Assembly (NCBI RefSeq): GCF_027359925.1
Contig: NZ_CP114767.1
Location: forward strand, 682,001 to 746,000
Source: Hymenobacter canadensis
Lineage (GTDB): Bacteria > Bacteroidota > Bacteroidia > Cytophagales > Hymenobacteraceae
Direction of reading: 5' to 3'
Length of the DNA: 64,000 nt
Shown here: positions 25,205 through 33,048 of the stretch, piece after piece
How positions within the stretch are numbered: the first letter of the stretch is position 1
Layout of the letters: every line of letters begins with the position of its first letter
Notes under the pieces: model-generated
What the model was told of the DNA's origin: nothing
Database searches by the model: none
What the model saw: the letters and a program-made list of their open reading frames with translations, nothing else
Program-made: the position numbers and the translations under genes

Positions 25205-25239
25205 AAAAGGCGTAGAACGTATTCGTTTTACGCCTTTTT
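25205..25239 (+). terminator. Terminator hairpin directly before the second DUF4197 start codon
   Basis: AAAAGGCGTA plus AACG (25205-25219) pairs with CGTT plus TACGCCTTTT (25224-25238), followed by a T. The ATG of the next gene begins only four bases later, an unusual place for a terminator. Confidence 0.75.
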
Positions 25240-25242
25240 GCC

Positions 25243-26004
25243 ATGAACTACCGCCGTTTCCTCGTATTGCCGTTGCTGTTGGCTGGCCTGCAGCTGAGCG
25301 CTTCCGCCCAGATATTTACGCTCCCCAAGCTCGGCCAGCTCAAGCTTCCGCTGCCTACCAGAGGTACTGCCACCACCACGCGCAGCACCGGCGGCGTCAG
25401 CAACACCGAAGCCGCCAACGGCCTGAAGGAAGCGCTGGTGCAGGGCATCAGCAAAGGCACCGATCAGGCCTCCCAGACCGACGGCTTCTACCTTAATAAG
25501 CTGATCCGGATTCCGTTTCCACCCGATGCGCAGCGCGTGGCCAACACGTTGCGCACCATTGGGCTGGGTAGCCAGGTCGATAAGTTTGAGCTGTCGTTGA
25601 ACCGCGGGGCCGAGGATGCGGCCAAAAGCGCCAAGCCCATCTTCCTGTCGGCCATCAAAAGCCTCACGTTTTCGGACGTCTGGAACATCCTGACGGGCGA
25701 AAAAAACGCGGCCACACAGTATCTGCAGCGCACTACCAGCGCGCAGCTCAGCAACGCCTTCAAGCCCATCATTCAGCAGAGCCTGAGCAAAGTGGGCGCC
25801 ACCCGCTACTACACCGACCTCACCACCCGCTACAACCAGATTCCGCTGGTGAAGCCCGTCCAGACCGACATCAACCAGTATGCCACCGACCGCGCCATCG
25901 GCGGCCTGTTTACGCTGGTGGCGCAGGAAGAAGCTAACATCCGTGAAAACCCGGTGGCCCGTACCACCGATTTGCTGCGCCGCGTGTTCGGCCGGAAGAG
26001 CTAA
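25243..26004 (+). CDS. DUF4197 domain protein (paralog 2)
   Basis: A 253-residue exported protein with signal peptide (about 1-22, LLLAGLQLSASAQ) and a DUF4197 domain (about 45-250). It shares with the upstream gene the signatures NGLKEALVQGISKGTDQAS, TDGFYLNKLIRIPFPPDAQR, KPIFLSAIKSLTFSDVWNIL and NQIPLVKP, in the same order. It lacks the Lys/Thr stretch. The start codon lies four bases after a terminator hairpin, so the gene either depends on read-through from the first copy or has a promoter inside or before the hairpin. Function unknown. Confidence 0.82.
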   Translation: MNYRRFLVLPLLLAGLQLSASAQIFTLPKLGQLKLPLPTRGTATTTRSTGGVSNTEAANGLKEALVQGISKGTDQASQTDGFYLNKLIRIPFPPDAQRVANTLRTIGLGSQVDKFELSLNRGAEDAAKSAKPIFLSAIKSLTFSDVWNILTGEKNAATQYLQRTTSAQLSNAFKPIIQQSLSKVGATRYYTDLTTRYNQIPLVKPVQTDINQYATDRAIGGLFTLVAQEEANIRENPVARTTDLLRRVFGRKS

Positions 26005-26007
26005 TGC

Positions 26008-26158
26008 TTCTATGTGCTGATTATGGATGTGTTGATGTGCTGTACAACAAAAGCGGCCCGCTTTCCAGACGGGAAGGCGGGCCGCTTTTATGCTGTTTCT
26101 GCATGAATGCGTCAACGTAAAATCAGCACATCAACACATCCATAATCAGCACATCAAT
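26008..26158. repeat. Inverted repeat GTGCTGATTATGGATGTG with terminator core
   Basis: Arms at about 26014-26043 and 26121-26152 are complementary over roughly 30 bases (words TGTGCTGATTATGGATGTG and GTTGATGTGCTG). The central hairpin 26049-26089 (AAAAGCGGCCCGC and complement) is a terminator usable in both directions. Confidence 0.82.
26049..26089. terminator. Bidirectional terminator
   Basis: AAAAGCGGCCCGC (26049-26061) pairs with 26077-26089, flanked by A and T runs, between convergent genes. Confidence 0.8.
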
Positions 26159-26516
26159 AGTCGTCGTAGTCGGAGTTGCGGCCGCTGTTGCGGGAGCTGC
26201 CGGCACTGCCGTACTCGTCGCCGCCGTCGGAGTAGTCGTCCTCGTCGATATCGTCGAGGCTGGTGAATTTGGTGTCGCCTTCCGAGTCCTCGGAGGTGTC
26301 GGCCAGCTCAAACTCGTCTTCGCTCATGTTGGCCAGGTCCAGCGCCTCATCGTGCGAGGAGCCGGTGTCGCGCCACATCAGGTAGTCGGCATACTTGGCC
26401 GAGAGCTGGTCTTCCGACGAGCCGCGGGTTTTGCTGCCGCCGGTTTTGGCAAAATTATCGAGCTCGTCATCGTCGCCGAGCAGGTCGTCATCGTCGAAGT
26501 CGTCGTGTTGTCTCAT
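26154..26516 (-). CDS. Very acidic low-complexity protein, unknown function
   Basis: The 120-residue protein is dominated by Asp, Glu, Ser and Gly (for example DDFDDDDLLGDDDELDNF near the N-terminus and DDIDEDDYSDGGDEYG near residue 90). A more ordered middle part (about 36-62, SAKYADYLMWRDTGSSHDEA) may form a helix. There is no signal peptide. No family is recognised; acidic tails of this kind occur on proteins that bind basic partners or metal ions, but nothing here decides this. A perfect -7 box at 26580 supports that the gene is expressed. Confidence 0.62.
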   Translation of the reverse strand: MRQHDDFDDDDLLGDDDELDNFAKTGGSKTRGSSEDQLSAKYADYLMWRDTGSSHDEALDLANMSEDEFELADTSEDSEGDTKFTSLDDIDEDDYSDGGDEYGSAGSSRNSGRNSDYDDY

Positions 26517-26579
26517 GGCCTTGGTCAGGAGCGGTAAGAAAATGGAAAGTGAGCGAGGCTAACACTCTGTTTTGTGTGG

Positions 26580-26587
26580 CAAAGATA
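26580..26587 (-). promoter_or_regulatory. -7 promoter box TATCTTTG of the acidic protein gene
   Basis: Exact TAnnTTTG match on the minus strand, about 63 bases before the ATG at 26516. Confidence 0.6.
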
Positions 26588-26654
26588 CGAGGCAGGCAGT
26601 TTTGGGACAGTAGTTGCCCCAGCTTTTTGTGAAGCTTCCCCAGCCCAACGGAGC

Positions 26655-27248
26655 TTACTCAGGCAGATTAAGTTGCCGGTATATGGTGTGCAGCGGCAGC
26701 TCCAGCGCCAACGCCGGCAACGACAGCACCGCCCCCAGCCCCTGGTACTCCCGGATAGTCCAGTCTTCGCCCGGACCCCGCGAGTGGCCGTACACCTTCA
26801 CGCGCTGGCTGTCTACTACCACATAGTGCTGCAAACTGGGGATACTCTTGTACAGCAGAAACTTGCTGCCCCGTTCGTTGCGGGCCGTCGACACGGACAG
26901 CACCTCCAGCAGTACCACCGGGTTGAGTAGCGTATCCAGATGGGTGCCTTCGAGGTACTGCTCCTCGCCGCACACCACCGACACGTTGGGGTAGGTGTAG
27001 AGGCCGTTGGCCGGCACGTGCACCCGCATGTCGCTGGGAAACACGTTGCACCTGTCGCCCAGTAGGTTGCCCAGCCCGCGAATCAGGTTAGAAACCAACA
27101 GATTGTGCGCTCTGCTGGCACCCGACATGGCGGTGACTTCGCCCTGATAGTACTCGTGCTTGAACTCGGCTTCCCGTTCGGCCGCCAGATATTCTTCGGG
27201 CGTGACAAACGGCTTGGGCGAAGGAAATGCTTGTGGTTGCGCGGCCAT
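26655..27248 (-). CDS. Uma2 family (DUF820) endonuclease-like protein, key Asp replaced
   Basis: A 197-residue protein of the Uma2/DUF820 family, which has a PD-(D/E)xK nuclease fold and is common in cyanobacteria and Bacteroidota. Seen: TPEEYLAAEREAEFKHEYYQG, GASRAHNLLVSNLIRGL, and VVLLEVLSVSTARNERGSKF. At the place where relatives read Y-P-D-V, this protein reads YPNVSVVCGE, so the metal-binding Asp is Asn; the later Asp of the D-R-G-x-K segment is also replaced (NERGSK). The nuclease may be inactive. I chose the ATG at 27248 over an upstream TTG. Confidence 0.78.
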   Translation of the reverse strand: MAAQPQAFPSPKPFVTPEEYLAAEREAEFKHEYYQGEVTAMSGASRAHNLLVSNLIRGLGNLLGDRCNVFPSDMRVHVPANGLYTYPNVSVVCGEEQYLEGTHLDTLLNPVVLLEVLSVSTARNERGSKFLLYKSIPSLQHYVVVDSQRVKVYGHSRGPGEDWTIREYQGLGAVLSLPALALELPLHTIYRQLNLPE

Positions 27249-27294
27249 AGGACGGGGGGTTGCCAAAAAATACGGAACCCGCCGTGAAACCGGT

Positions 27295-27927
27295 CTATCG
27301 GGCGGCCTGCGCCCCGAAATCCGTAATCAGGAGCTGTTCGGTGCAGAAATTGTACTCCTCGGGCACGTTGGACGATACCAGCACCGTGCGGCCCGCCAGG
27401 GTGGCCTGCACGTGCTCCAGATACCAGGCCACGCCGGCGCGGTCGAGGTTGGTGGTGGGCTCGTCGAGCAGGAGCAGGGGCGTGTCAGCGTAGAGGGCCA
27501 GCGCCAGCTTGAGGCGCTGCTTCATGCCCGAGGAAAAGTCGCGCACCAGCTTGTGGCTGCTCTTTTCGAGGTACATCAGCTCGATGAGCTGCTTTGGCGT
27601 GAGGCCGGGCCGCAGCGGCTTGAAGCGGGTATGGAATTGCAGCAGCTCCAGCAGCGTCAGCTCCTCAATCAGCTCCAGATACGGCGCGGCGTAGGCCAGC
27701 AGCGGCGGTAGCTCTTCCACCGGCACCGGCCGGCCCTGGTGGCTGTAGCTAAGCGTGCCGGCCGTGGGCAGCAGCTGGCCCGAAAGCGTGTTGAGCAGCG
27801 TGCTCTTGCCCGCGCCATTGGGACCCAGCACCGCCGTAGCCGTGCCCGGCCGGAAGGTGTGCGTCAGGTTCCGGAAAATCCAGTCGCGGGCGTAGCGCTT
27901 GCTGAGCCCGGTTGCTTCAATCTGCAC
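27295..27927 (-). CDS. ABC transporter ATP-binding protein
   Basis: A 210-residue ABC ATPase with Walker A GPNGAGKST (35-43), signature FSSGMKQRLKLAL and Walker B LLLLDEPTTNLD. The signature has Met where the common form is LSGGQ, as in many exporter-type ATPases of this phylum. No permease gene is adjacent, so substrate and partner are unknown. The start is a GTG at 27927 that overlaps the end of lpxA by 11 bases; close coupling to lpxA suggests a role in the cell envelope, but this is inference. Confidence 0.85.
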   Translation of the reverse strand: MQIEATGLSKRYARDWIFRNLTHTFRPGTATAVLGPNGAGKSTLLNTLSGQLLPTAGTLSYSHQGRPVPVEELPPLLAYAAPYLELIEELTLLELLQFHTRFKPLRPGLTPKQLIELMYLEKSSHKLVRDFSSGMKQRLKLALALYADTPLLLLDEPTTNLDRAGVAWYLEHVQATLAGRTVLVSSNVPEEYNFCTEQLLITDFGAQAAR

Positions 27928-28714
27928 TGTTGCCGCCGCGCGAGTAGCCCTTGATAATGCCGCGGCCCGAGTTGCGCACGAAGTTCACCACCTCGTCGCG
28001 CTCCGGTGAGGGTGCCAGCTCCAGCTCAATCTTGTCGAGGGCGTCGTTGTTGTTCATGCCGCCCAGAAACAGCAGGCGGTAGAGCTGCTGAATCTCGGAA
28101 ATCTTCTGGTCGGAGTAGCCACGACGACGCAGCCCGATGCTGTTGATGCCGGCGTAGGTCAGCGGCTCGCGGCCGGCCTTCACGAACGGTGGCACATCCT
28201 TGCGCACCAGTGAGCCACCCGACACCATGGCGTGCTGCCCGATTTTCACGAACTGATGCACCGCCGAGGTGCCGCCCACAATGGCGTGGTCGCCGATTTC
28301 CACGTGGCCGGCCAGCTGTACGCCGTTGGCCAGTACGCAGTTGTCGCCAATCAGGCAGTCGTGGGCCACGTGCACGTAGGCCATCAGCAGGCAGTTGCTG
28401 CCCACCACGGTCCGGAGCCGGTCTACGGTGCCGCGGTTCACGGTCACGCACTCCCGGATAACGGTGTTGTCGCCGATGTGGACCGTGGTTTTCTCGCCCG
28501 CAAACTTGAGGTCCTGGGGCATGGCGGCAATCACCGCGCCGGGGAAAATCTTGCAGTTGCGGCCAATGCGGGCCCCCGCCATAATCGTGACGTTGGGCCC
28601 AATCCAGGTGCCTTCCCCGATTTCCACGTCCTTATCAATGGTCGTGAAAGGTTCCACTACCACATTCTGTGCGATTTTGGCCTCCGGGTGGATATAGGCG
28701 AGCGGCTGGTTCAT
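27917..28714 (-). CDS. lpxA: UDP-N-acetylglucosamine acyltransferase LpxA
   Basis: The 265-residue cytoplasmic enzyme adds the first 3-hydroxyacyl chain to UDP-GlcNAc in lipid A synthesis. It has the left-handed beta-helix of hexapeptide repeats (about 5-190, IGEGTWIGPNVTIMAGARIG in part), the catalytic His region AYVHVAHDCLIGDN, the VRKDVPPFVKAGREP loop and the helical C-terminal domain (about 190-265). It is one of three consecutive lipid A genes on this strand (lpxD, lpxC/fabZ, lpxA), in the order usual for Bacteroidota. The spacer to lpxC/fabZ contains an A/T-rich inverted repeat. Confidence 0.95.
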   Translation of the reverse strand: MNQPLAYIHPEAKIAQNVVVEPFTTIDKDVEIGEGTWIGPNVTIMAGARIGRNCKIFPGAVIAAMPQDLKFAGEKTTVHIGDNTVIRECVTVNRGTVDRLRTVVGSNCLLMAYVHVAHDCLIGDNCVLANGVQLAGHVEIGDHAIVGGTSAVHQFVKIGQHAMVSGGSLVRKDVPPFVKAGREPLTYAGINSIGLRRRGYSDQKISEIQQLYRLLFLGGMNNNDALDKIELELAPSPERDEVVNFVRNSGRGIIKGYSRGGNSAD

Positions 28715-28721
28715 TCGTTGG

Positions 28722-28815
28722 TTAATTAGTAATTAAGAATTAATAATTAAGAATGCCTCAACGCTGCAGAATGCGAATGTCGTATGAGAATTATTCATTC
28801 TTAATTACTAATTAC
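28722..28815. repeat. A/T-rich inverted repeat TTAATTAGTAATTAAGAAT
   Basis: Left arm 28722-28740 pairs with 28797-28815 at 18 of 19 positions; extra AATTA words extend both arms. It fills the lpxC/fabZ-lpxA spacer. Confidence 0.8.
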
Positions 28816-28825
28816 TAATTCAAGA

Positions 28826-30220
28826 TTACGCTTCCTTGCGGACAATGCTGGCCGACATTTCGGCTTCCATCACCACTTTGCCATTCACGAAGGCCTGGCC
28901 CTTCATTTTGGCGATGCCCCGCTTGATAGGGGCCAGCAGCTGGCAGCGGAAAATGAGCGTGTCGCCGGGACTCACCTTGCGGCGGAAACGGCAGTTCTCG
29001 ATGCCCATGAAGTAGGTCCAGTAGTTTTCCGGGTCGGGCACCGTATTGAGCACCAGAATGCCGCCCGTTTGGGCCATGGCCTCAATCTGCAGCACGCCGG
29101 GCATCACCGGGTTGCCGGGGAAGTGGCCCTGAAAAAACGGCTCGTTGATCGTCACGTTCTTCACGCCCGTCACAGTGGTGGCGTCGAGATGGATGATCTT
29201 GTCGATGAGCAGGAACGGGTAGCGGTGGGGCAGCGTGGCGGCTATCTGGTTGCTATCCATCACCGGTGTCCGGCTGGGGTCGTAGCTGGGAATCGGCGAC
29301 GAATCGGCCTCCAGCATCTTCTTCTTGATCTTTTTGGCGAAGGCCACATTGGCGGCGTGGCCAGGGCGGGCCGCCAGAATCTGGCCTTTAAGCGGCCGCC
29401 CTACCAGCGCCAGGTCACCGACCATGTCCAAGAGCTTGTGGCGGGCGGGCTCGTTTTTGTGGCGCAGGTCCACGTTGTTGAGGATGCCTTCCTTCTTCAC
29501 GGCCACTTTGGGCTTGCCCAGCATGGTGGCCAGCTCGCTGAGCTCGTCTTCGCTCACCACCCGGTCGACTACCACAATGGCGTTGCTCAGGTCGCCGCCG
29601 CGGATTAGGTTTTGCTTGTAGAGCGCCTCCAGCTCGTGCAGGAAGCAAAAGGTGCGGGAGCTGGCAATATCGGTCTTGAAGTGGCTGATATCGGTGAGCG
29701 AGGCGTGCTGCGAGCCCAGCACTGGCGAGTTGTAGTCGACCATCACCGTGAGGCGGTAGTCGTTGAGGGGCAGGGCGGCAATTTCCACGCCGCGGGCGTT
29801 GTCGAGGAAGCGGATTTCCTCGGGAATCTCGAAGTAGTTGCGCAGCGCGTTCTGCTCCTCAAGGCCAGCTTCTTCCAGCGCCACAATAAACTCGTGGCTG
29901 CTGCCATCCATGATGGGCGGCTCGGGGCCGTCGAGTTGAATGAGTACGTTATCGATCTGCAAACCCACGAGGGCCGCCAGCGTGTGCTCCACAGTGTTGA
30001 CGCGGGCGCCGTTCTGCTCGATGGTGGTGCCGCGCGAGAGGTCTACCACGTTGTCCACGTCGGCATCCACGACGGGCTGGCCGGGCAAATCCACCCGCTG
30101 AAACTTGTAGCCGTGGCCGACGGGCGCCGGGCAAAACGTCATGGTGGCCTGTACGCCGGTGTGCAGGCCGATGCCGCTCACCGTCACGGGCGCCTTAATA
30201 GTATGTTGCTTGTCGTTCAT
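28826..30220 (-). CDS. lpxC/fabZ: Bifunctional LpxC deacetylase / FabZ dehydratase
   Basis: A 464-residue fusion typical of Bacteroidota. The N-terminal part (about 1-310) is the zinc-dependent UDP-3-O-acyl-GlcNAc deacetylase LpxC, the committed step of lipid A synthesis, with zinc ligands in VEHTLAALVGLQ and in HKLLDMVGDLALVG. The C-terminal part (about 320-464) is the 3-hydroxyacyl-ACP dehydratase FabZ with LPHRYPFLLIDKI and the catalytic His in FQGHFPGNPVMPGVLQIE. Fusion couples fatty-acid and lipid A synthesis. The ATG at 30220 (MNDKQHTIKAPVTVSGIGLHT) is chosen because the upstream extension would read through the TGTCAGTTG repeat. Confidence 0.96.
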   Translation of the reverse strand: MNDKQHTIKAPVTVSGIGLHTGVQATMTFCPAPVGHGYKFQRVDLPGQPVVDADVDNVVDLSRGTTIEQNGARVNTVEHTLAALVGLQIDNVLIQLDGPEPPIMDGSSHEFIVALEEAGLEEQNALRNYFEIPEEIRFLDNARGVEIAALPLNDYRLTVMVDYNSPVLGSQHASLTDISHFKTDIASSRTFCFLHELEALYKQNLIRGGDLSNAIVVVDRVVSEDELSELATMLGKPKVAVKKEGILNNVDLRHKNEPARHKLLDMVGDLALVGRPLKGQILAARPGHAANVAFAKKIKKKMLEADSSPIPSYDPSRTPVMDSNQIAATLPHRYPFLLIDKIIHLDATTVTGVKNVTINEPFFQGHFPGNPVMPGVLQIEAMAQTGGILVLNTVPDPENYWTYFMGIENCRFRRKVSPGDTLIFRCQLLAPIKRGIAKMKGQAFVNGKVVMEAEMSASIVRKEA

Positions 30221-30226
30221 CAGGTC

Positions 30227-30318
30227 GTTGTCAGTTGTCAGTTGCTGGCTGTCAGTGGAGCGGGCTGATAAGACAACCATCTGACAACTGACAACTGGGA
30301 ACTGACAACTATTAGGGC
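30227..30318. repeat. Inverted repeat GTTGTCAGTTGTCAG (copy 1, before lpxC/fabZ)
   Basis: Left part 30227-30257 carries repeated TTGTCAG words; right part 30280-30310 carries the complementary CTGACAA words. A second copy is found at 31390. Confidence 0.82.
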
Positions 30319-30325
30319 TGCAAAG

Positions 30326-31366
30326 CTAGGACTTTTCCGGCGGGTTTGTGCCGCGTTCCAGCTGGCTGATGCGGCGTTCCAAGTCGGGCAGGTGCCGGAA
30401 AATGGCGTTGGCCCGCAGGCTGTCGCGCAGCGCGAAGGCGGGGGAGCCCTGCAGCAGCACGCCTTCTTCCTTAATGGATTTGCCCACGCCCGACTGCGCC
30501 GTAACGGTGGTGCGGTTGGCCAGCGTGAGGTGTCCGGCCAGGCCCGTCTGGCCAGCCAGCACGCAGAAATCCCCGATTTTGGTGGAGCCCGAAATGCCCG
30601 TCTGGGCCGCTACCACCGTGTGGCGCCCGATTTCCACGTTGTGGGCAATCTGGACGAGGTTATCAATCTTGGCGCCTTCCCGGATAAGGGTGGCGCCCAT
30701 GGTAGCGCAGTCGATGGTGGCGTTGGCCCCGATGCTCACGTTGTCTTCCAGCACCACGTTGCCGATCTGTGGGATGGTGCGGTAGGAGCCGTCGGGCTGC
30801 GGGGCAAACCCAAACCCATCGGAGCCCACCACGGCCCCGGCATGAATGGTGCAGCGTGCCCCAATAACGGTTTCAGCGTAGATTTTGGCCCCGGCGTACA
30901 AAATTGTGCCATCCCCGATTTTGCACCGGTCGCCGATGAATACGTGGGGGAAAATCACCACGTCGTTGCCAATGGTGCAGTTCTCGCCGATGTAGGAAAA
31001 CGCGGCCCGGTAGTGGTTGTCGCCGATGGTGGAGGAGGCGGCCATGTAGGCGGGCTCCTCCACGCCGCGCTTGCCGGTGCGGGTGGCCTGCTGGTAGAAT
31101 TCCAGCAGCGTGGTAAAGCTGGTGTAGGGGTCGTCGACGCGGATGAGGGCCGTGGAAACGGGGTGCCGCAGCTCCAGGGTGCGGCTCACAATCACGGCCG
31201 AGGCGCCCGTGGTGTAGAGGTGGTGCTCGTATTTGAGGTTGGAGAGGAAGGCCAGCGACCCGGCTTGCGCTTCCTCAATCTTAGCCAGGCGGTCTATCCG
31301 CTGGCTTGCGTCGCCCTCTACCGCGCCGCGCAACACTTCTGCTATCTGGCCTACCGTAAATTCCAT
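30326..31366 (-). CDS. lpxD: UDP-3-O-acylglucosamine N-acyltransferase LpxD
   Basis: The 346-residue enzyme adds the second acyl chain in lipid A synthesis. It has an N-terminal uridine-binding domain (about 1-100, MEFTVGQIAEVLRGAVEGD), a long left-handed beta-helix (about 105-300) with the family segment VGSDGFGFAP and the catalytic His in NLVQIAHNVEIGRH, and a C-terminal helix (ERRISQLERG). The start is the canonical MEFTV; a TTG further up is rejected. A perfect -7 box TACTTTTG ends only six bases before the ATG, so the transcript is almost leaderless. Copies of the same repeat family lie on both sides of the gene. Confidence 0.95.
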   Translation of the reverse strand: MEFTVGQIAEVLRGAVEGDASQRIDRLAKIEEAQAGSLAFLSNLKYEHHLYTTGASAVIVSRTLELRHPVSTALIRVDDPYTSFTTLLEFYQQATRTGKRGVEEPAYMAASSTIGDNHYRAAFSYIGENCTIGNDVVIFPHVFIGDRCKIGDGTILYAGAKIYAETVIGARCTIHAGAVVGSDGFGFAPQPDGSYRTIPQIGNVVLEDNVSIGANATIDCATMGATLIREGAKIDNLVQIAHNVEIGRHTVVAAQTGISGSTKIGDFCVLAGQTGLAGHLTLANRTTVTAQSGVGKSIKEEGVLLQGSPAFALRDSLRANAIFRHLPDLERRISQLERGTNPPEKS

Positions 31367-31372
31367 AGGGGG

Positions 31373-31380
31373 CAAAAGTA
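31373..31380 (-). promoter_or_regulatory. -7 promoter box TACTTTTG of lpxD
   Basis: Exact TAnnTTTG on the minus strand, six bases before the ATG at 31366. Transcription would begin two to five bases before the start codon. Confidence 0.55.
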
Positions 31381-31389
31381 GTGAAGTTC

Positions 31390-31467
31390 AGTTGTCAGTT
31401 GTCAGTTGCTGGTTGTTAGTGGGCTCAGATAGTCCGGCTGACAACTGATAACCAGCAACTGACAACT
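31390..31467. repeat. Inverted repeat AGTTGTCAGTTGCTGG (copy 2, before lpxD)
   Basis: Perfect 16-base arms at 31397-31412 and 31452-31467, with further TTGTCAG words on the left. Same family as 30227-30318. Confidence 0.85.
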
Positions 31468-31469
31468 GC

Positions 31470-32699
31470 TTACAGAATCTCCTTCGGGTAGCAGATGTAG
31501 TGCTTTTCCACGCGCTGGCCCAGGGCTTTGATGTTGGGCAGGTCGGAGGCTTCGGCCACATTCACCACGCGGCCGCGTTTGGTCAGCACGTCGATGGTGT
31601 CCTGGCCCTCGGCGTCGTAGGCGTTGTTGCTGATGCGGCCCGCAATCATCAGCTGGGTGGCTTCGTCGGGCGTGAGGTTGAACCGTTCGGCAATCAGCTC
31701 CACGATGCCCAGCTGAAACTCGGCCTCAAACGGCTCACTCTGGAGCGTGATTTTGAACAGCCGCCGGTCGAGCAGGCTTTGGGCCAGGAAGTTGAGCACC
31801 TTGTCGGGGTGGTCGGCCCAGAGCTTCACGGCGCTCCACACATCGGTGTCGTCGAGGCGGGTGAAGCGGCGCAGGATCTGGTCGTCGGCCTGGAATTCGG
31901 CCTGCGTGACGTTGCGCGACAGGAAGTAGTGCAGGTTGGGCGAGGCCGGAACTTCCACGCCGCTGCGCACCAGGTCGCGGGCCCGCTGCATGATGCGAAT
32001 CACCATCTGCTCGGCCGACGTGACGGTTTTGTGCAGGTACACCTGCCAGTACATCAGCCGCCGGCTCACCAGAAAGTTCTCGATGCTGTACACCGCCTTT
32101 TCCTCCAGCACCAGCTTTTCGTCCACCACGGTCAGCATCTTAATGAGGCGGTCGGCGCCGGGGCGGCCTTCCTGCACGCCGGTATAGAACGAGTCGCGGT
32201 TGAGGTAGTCCAGCCGGTCCATGTCGAGCTGGCTGCTCACGAGCTGGTGGAAAAACGGCCGGTGGTAGGTGCCCTGGAAGATGTCAATGGCCAGATCCAG
32301 CGCCCCGCCAAACTCAGCATTCAGCTTCTGCATCAGGTGCAAGCTGATTTCCTCGTGGTGTACATCGTGGAAAATACTGCGCTCCAACGCGTGCGACAAC
32401 GGGCCGTGGCCGATATCGTGCAGCAGAATGGCGGCCTGCGCGGCCTCGCCCTCGCGGGCCGTGATGGCCACACCCTTGTCCTTGAGCGTGCGCAGCGCCA
32501 GCGACATCAGGTGCATGGCGCCCAGCGCGTGGTGGAAGCGCGTGTGCAGGGCCCCCGGATACACGAACATGGTTAGGCCCAGCTGCTGAATCCGCCGCAG
32601 CCGCTGAAAATAGGAGTGCTCTATCAGGTCGAAAAGTAGCTCAGTAGGGATGGTGACGAAGCCGTAAACCGGGTCGTTGAAGATTTTCTTTTTGTTCAT
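31470..32699 (-). CDS. HD domain phosphohydrolase (dGTPase-like)
   Basis: A 409-residue cytoplasmic protein of the HD superfamily. The metal-binding motifs are seen at the N-terminus: His56/His57 in TRFHHALGAMHL and the HD pair His94-Asp95 in LLHDIGHGPLSHALE, with DRLDYLNRDSFYTG further on. Relatives in Bacteroidota are found next to the lpx genes, as here; the substrate is probably a nucleotide, but is not established. The start MNKKKIFNDPVYGFVTI is typical. A box TGCCTTTG (one base off consensus, reverse of 32701-32708) ends one base before the ATG. Confidence 0.88.
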   Translation of the reverse strand: MNKKKIFNDPVYGFVTIPTELLFDLIEHSYFQRLRRIQQLGLTMFVYPGALHTRFHHALGAMHLMSLALRTLKDKGVAITAREGEAAQAAILLHDIGHGPLSHALERSIFHDVHHEEISLHLMQKLNAEFGGALDLAIDIFQGTYHRPFFHQLVSSQLDMDRLDYLNRDSFYTGVQEGRPGADRLIKMLTVVDEKLVLEEKAVYSIENFLVSRRLMYWQVYLHKTVTSAEQMVIRIMQRARDLVRSGVEVPASPNLHYFLSRNVTQAEFQADDQILRRFTRLDDTDVWSAVKLWADHPDKVLNFLAQSLLDRRLFKITLQSEPFEAEFQLGIVELIAERFNLTPDEATQLMIAGRISNNAYDAEGQDTIDVLTKRGRVVNVAEASDLPNIKALGQRVEKHYICYPKEIL

Positions 32700-33048
32700 G
32701 CAAAGGCACCGGGCCAGCCCGGAGAATCGTGGAACGGTGGTTGCTACGGCAGTTTGCCGGGCTGCGGGCTACTGCCGGCCGGCGGGTTGGCGGCCAGCCA
32801 CCCGGGAACCTAACTCAACTATTTTCGGCTTCTTTACTACGTCATTACCGCAGAATATCTGCCGGACGCAATTTTTTTAAAACCAAAAAGCAGGGATTGG
32901 GAGTAAAGCTACTTACGAAACTTCAGTTGCAACCTAAGCCGGGCCTTTTGCTTCCTATGGGAGCAAAAACCAGCGCGGGAAGCCCCCACAGAAGCTCGTG
33001 TAACGACGCGCCCGGCTCCTTGCCGGGCGGTACACCCCAAGACCCCCT
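32700..33048. promoter_or_regulatory. Divergent spacer between the HD gene and porX
   Basis: About 350 bases with start signals for two divergent genes. An A/T-rich core lies at about 32815-32900. Close to porX there is a GC-rich hairpin CGCCCGGC...GCCGGGCG (33009-33029), 20 bases before its ATG, in what should be the 5' leader. No coding frame is supported. Confidence 0.4.
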
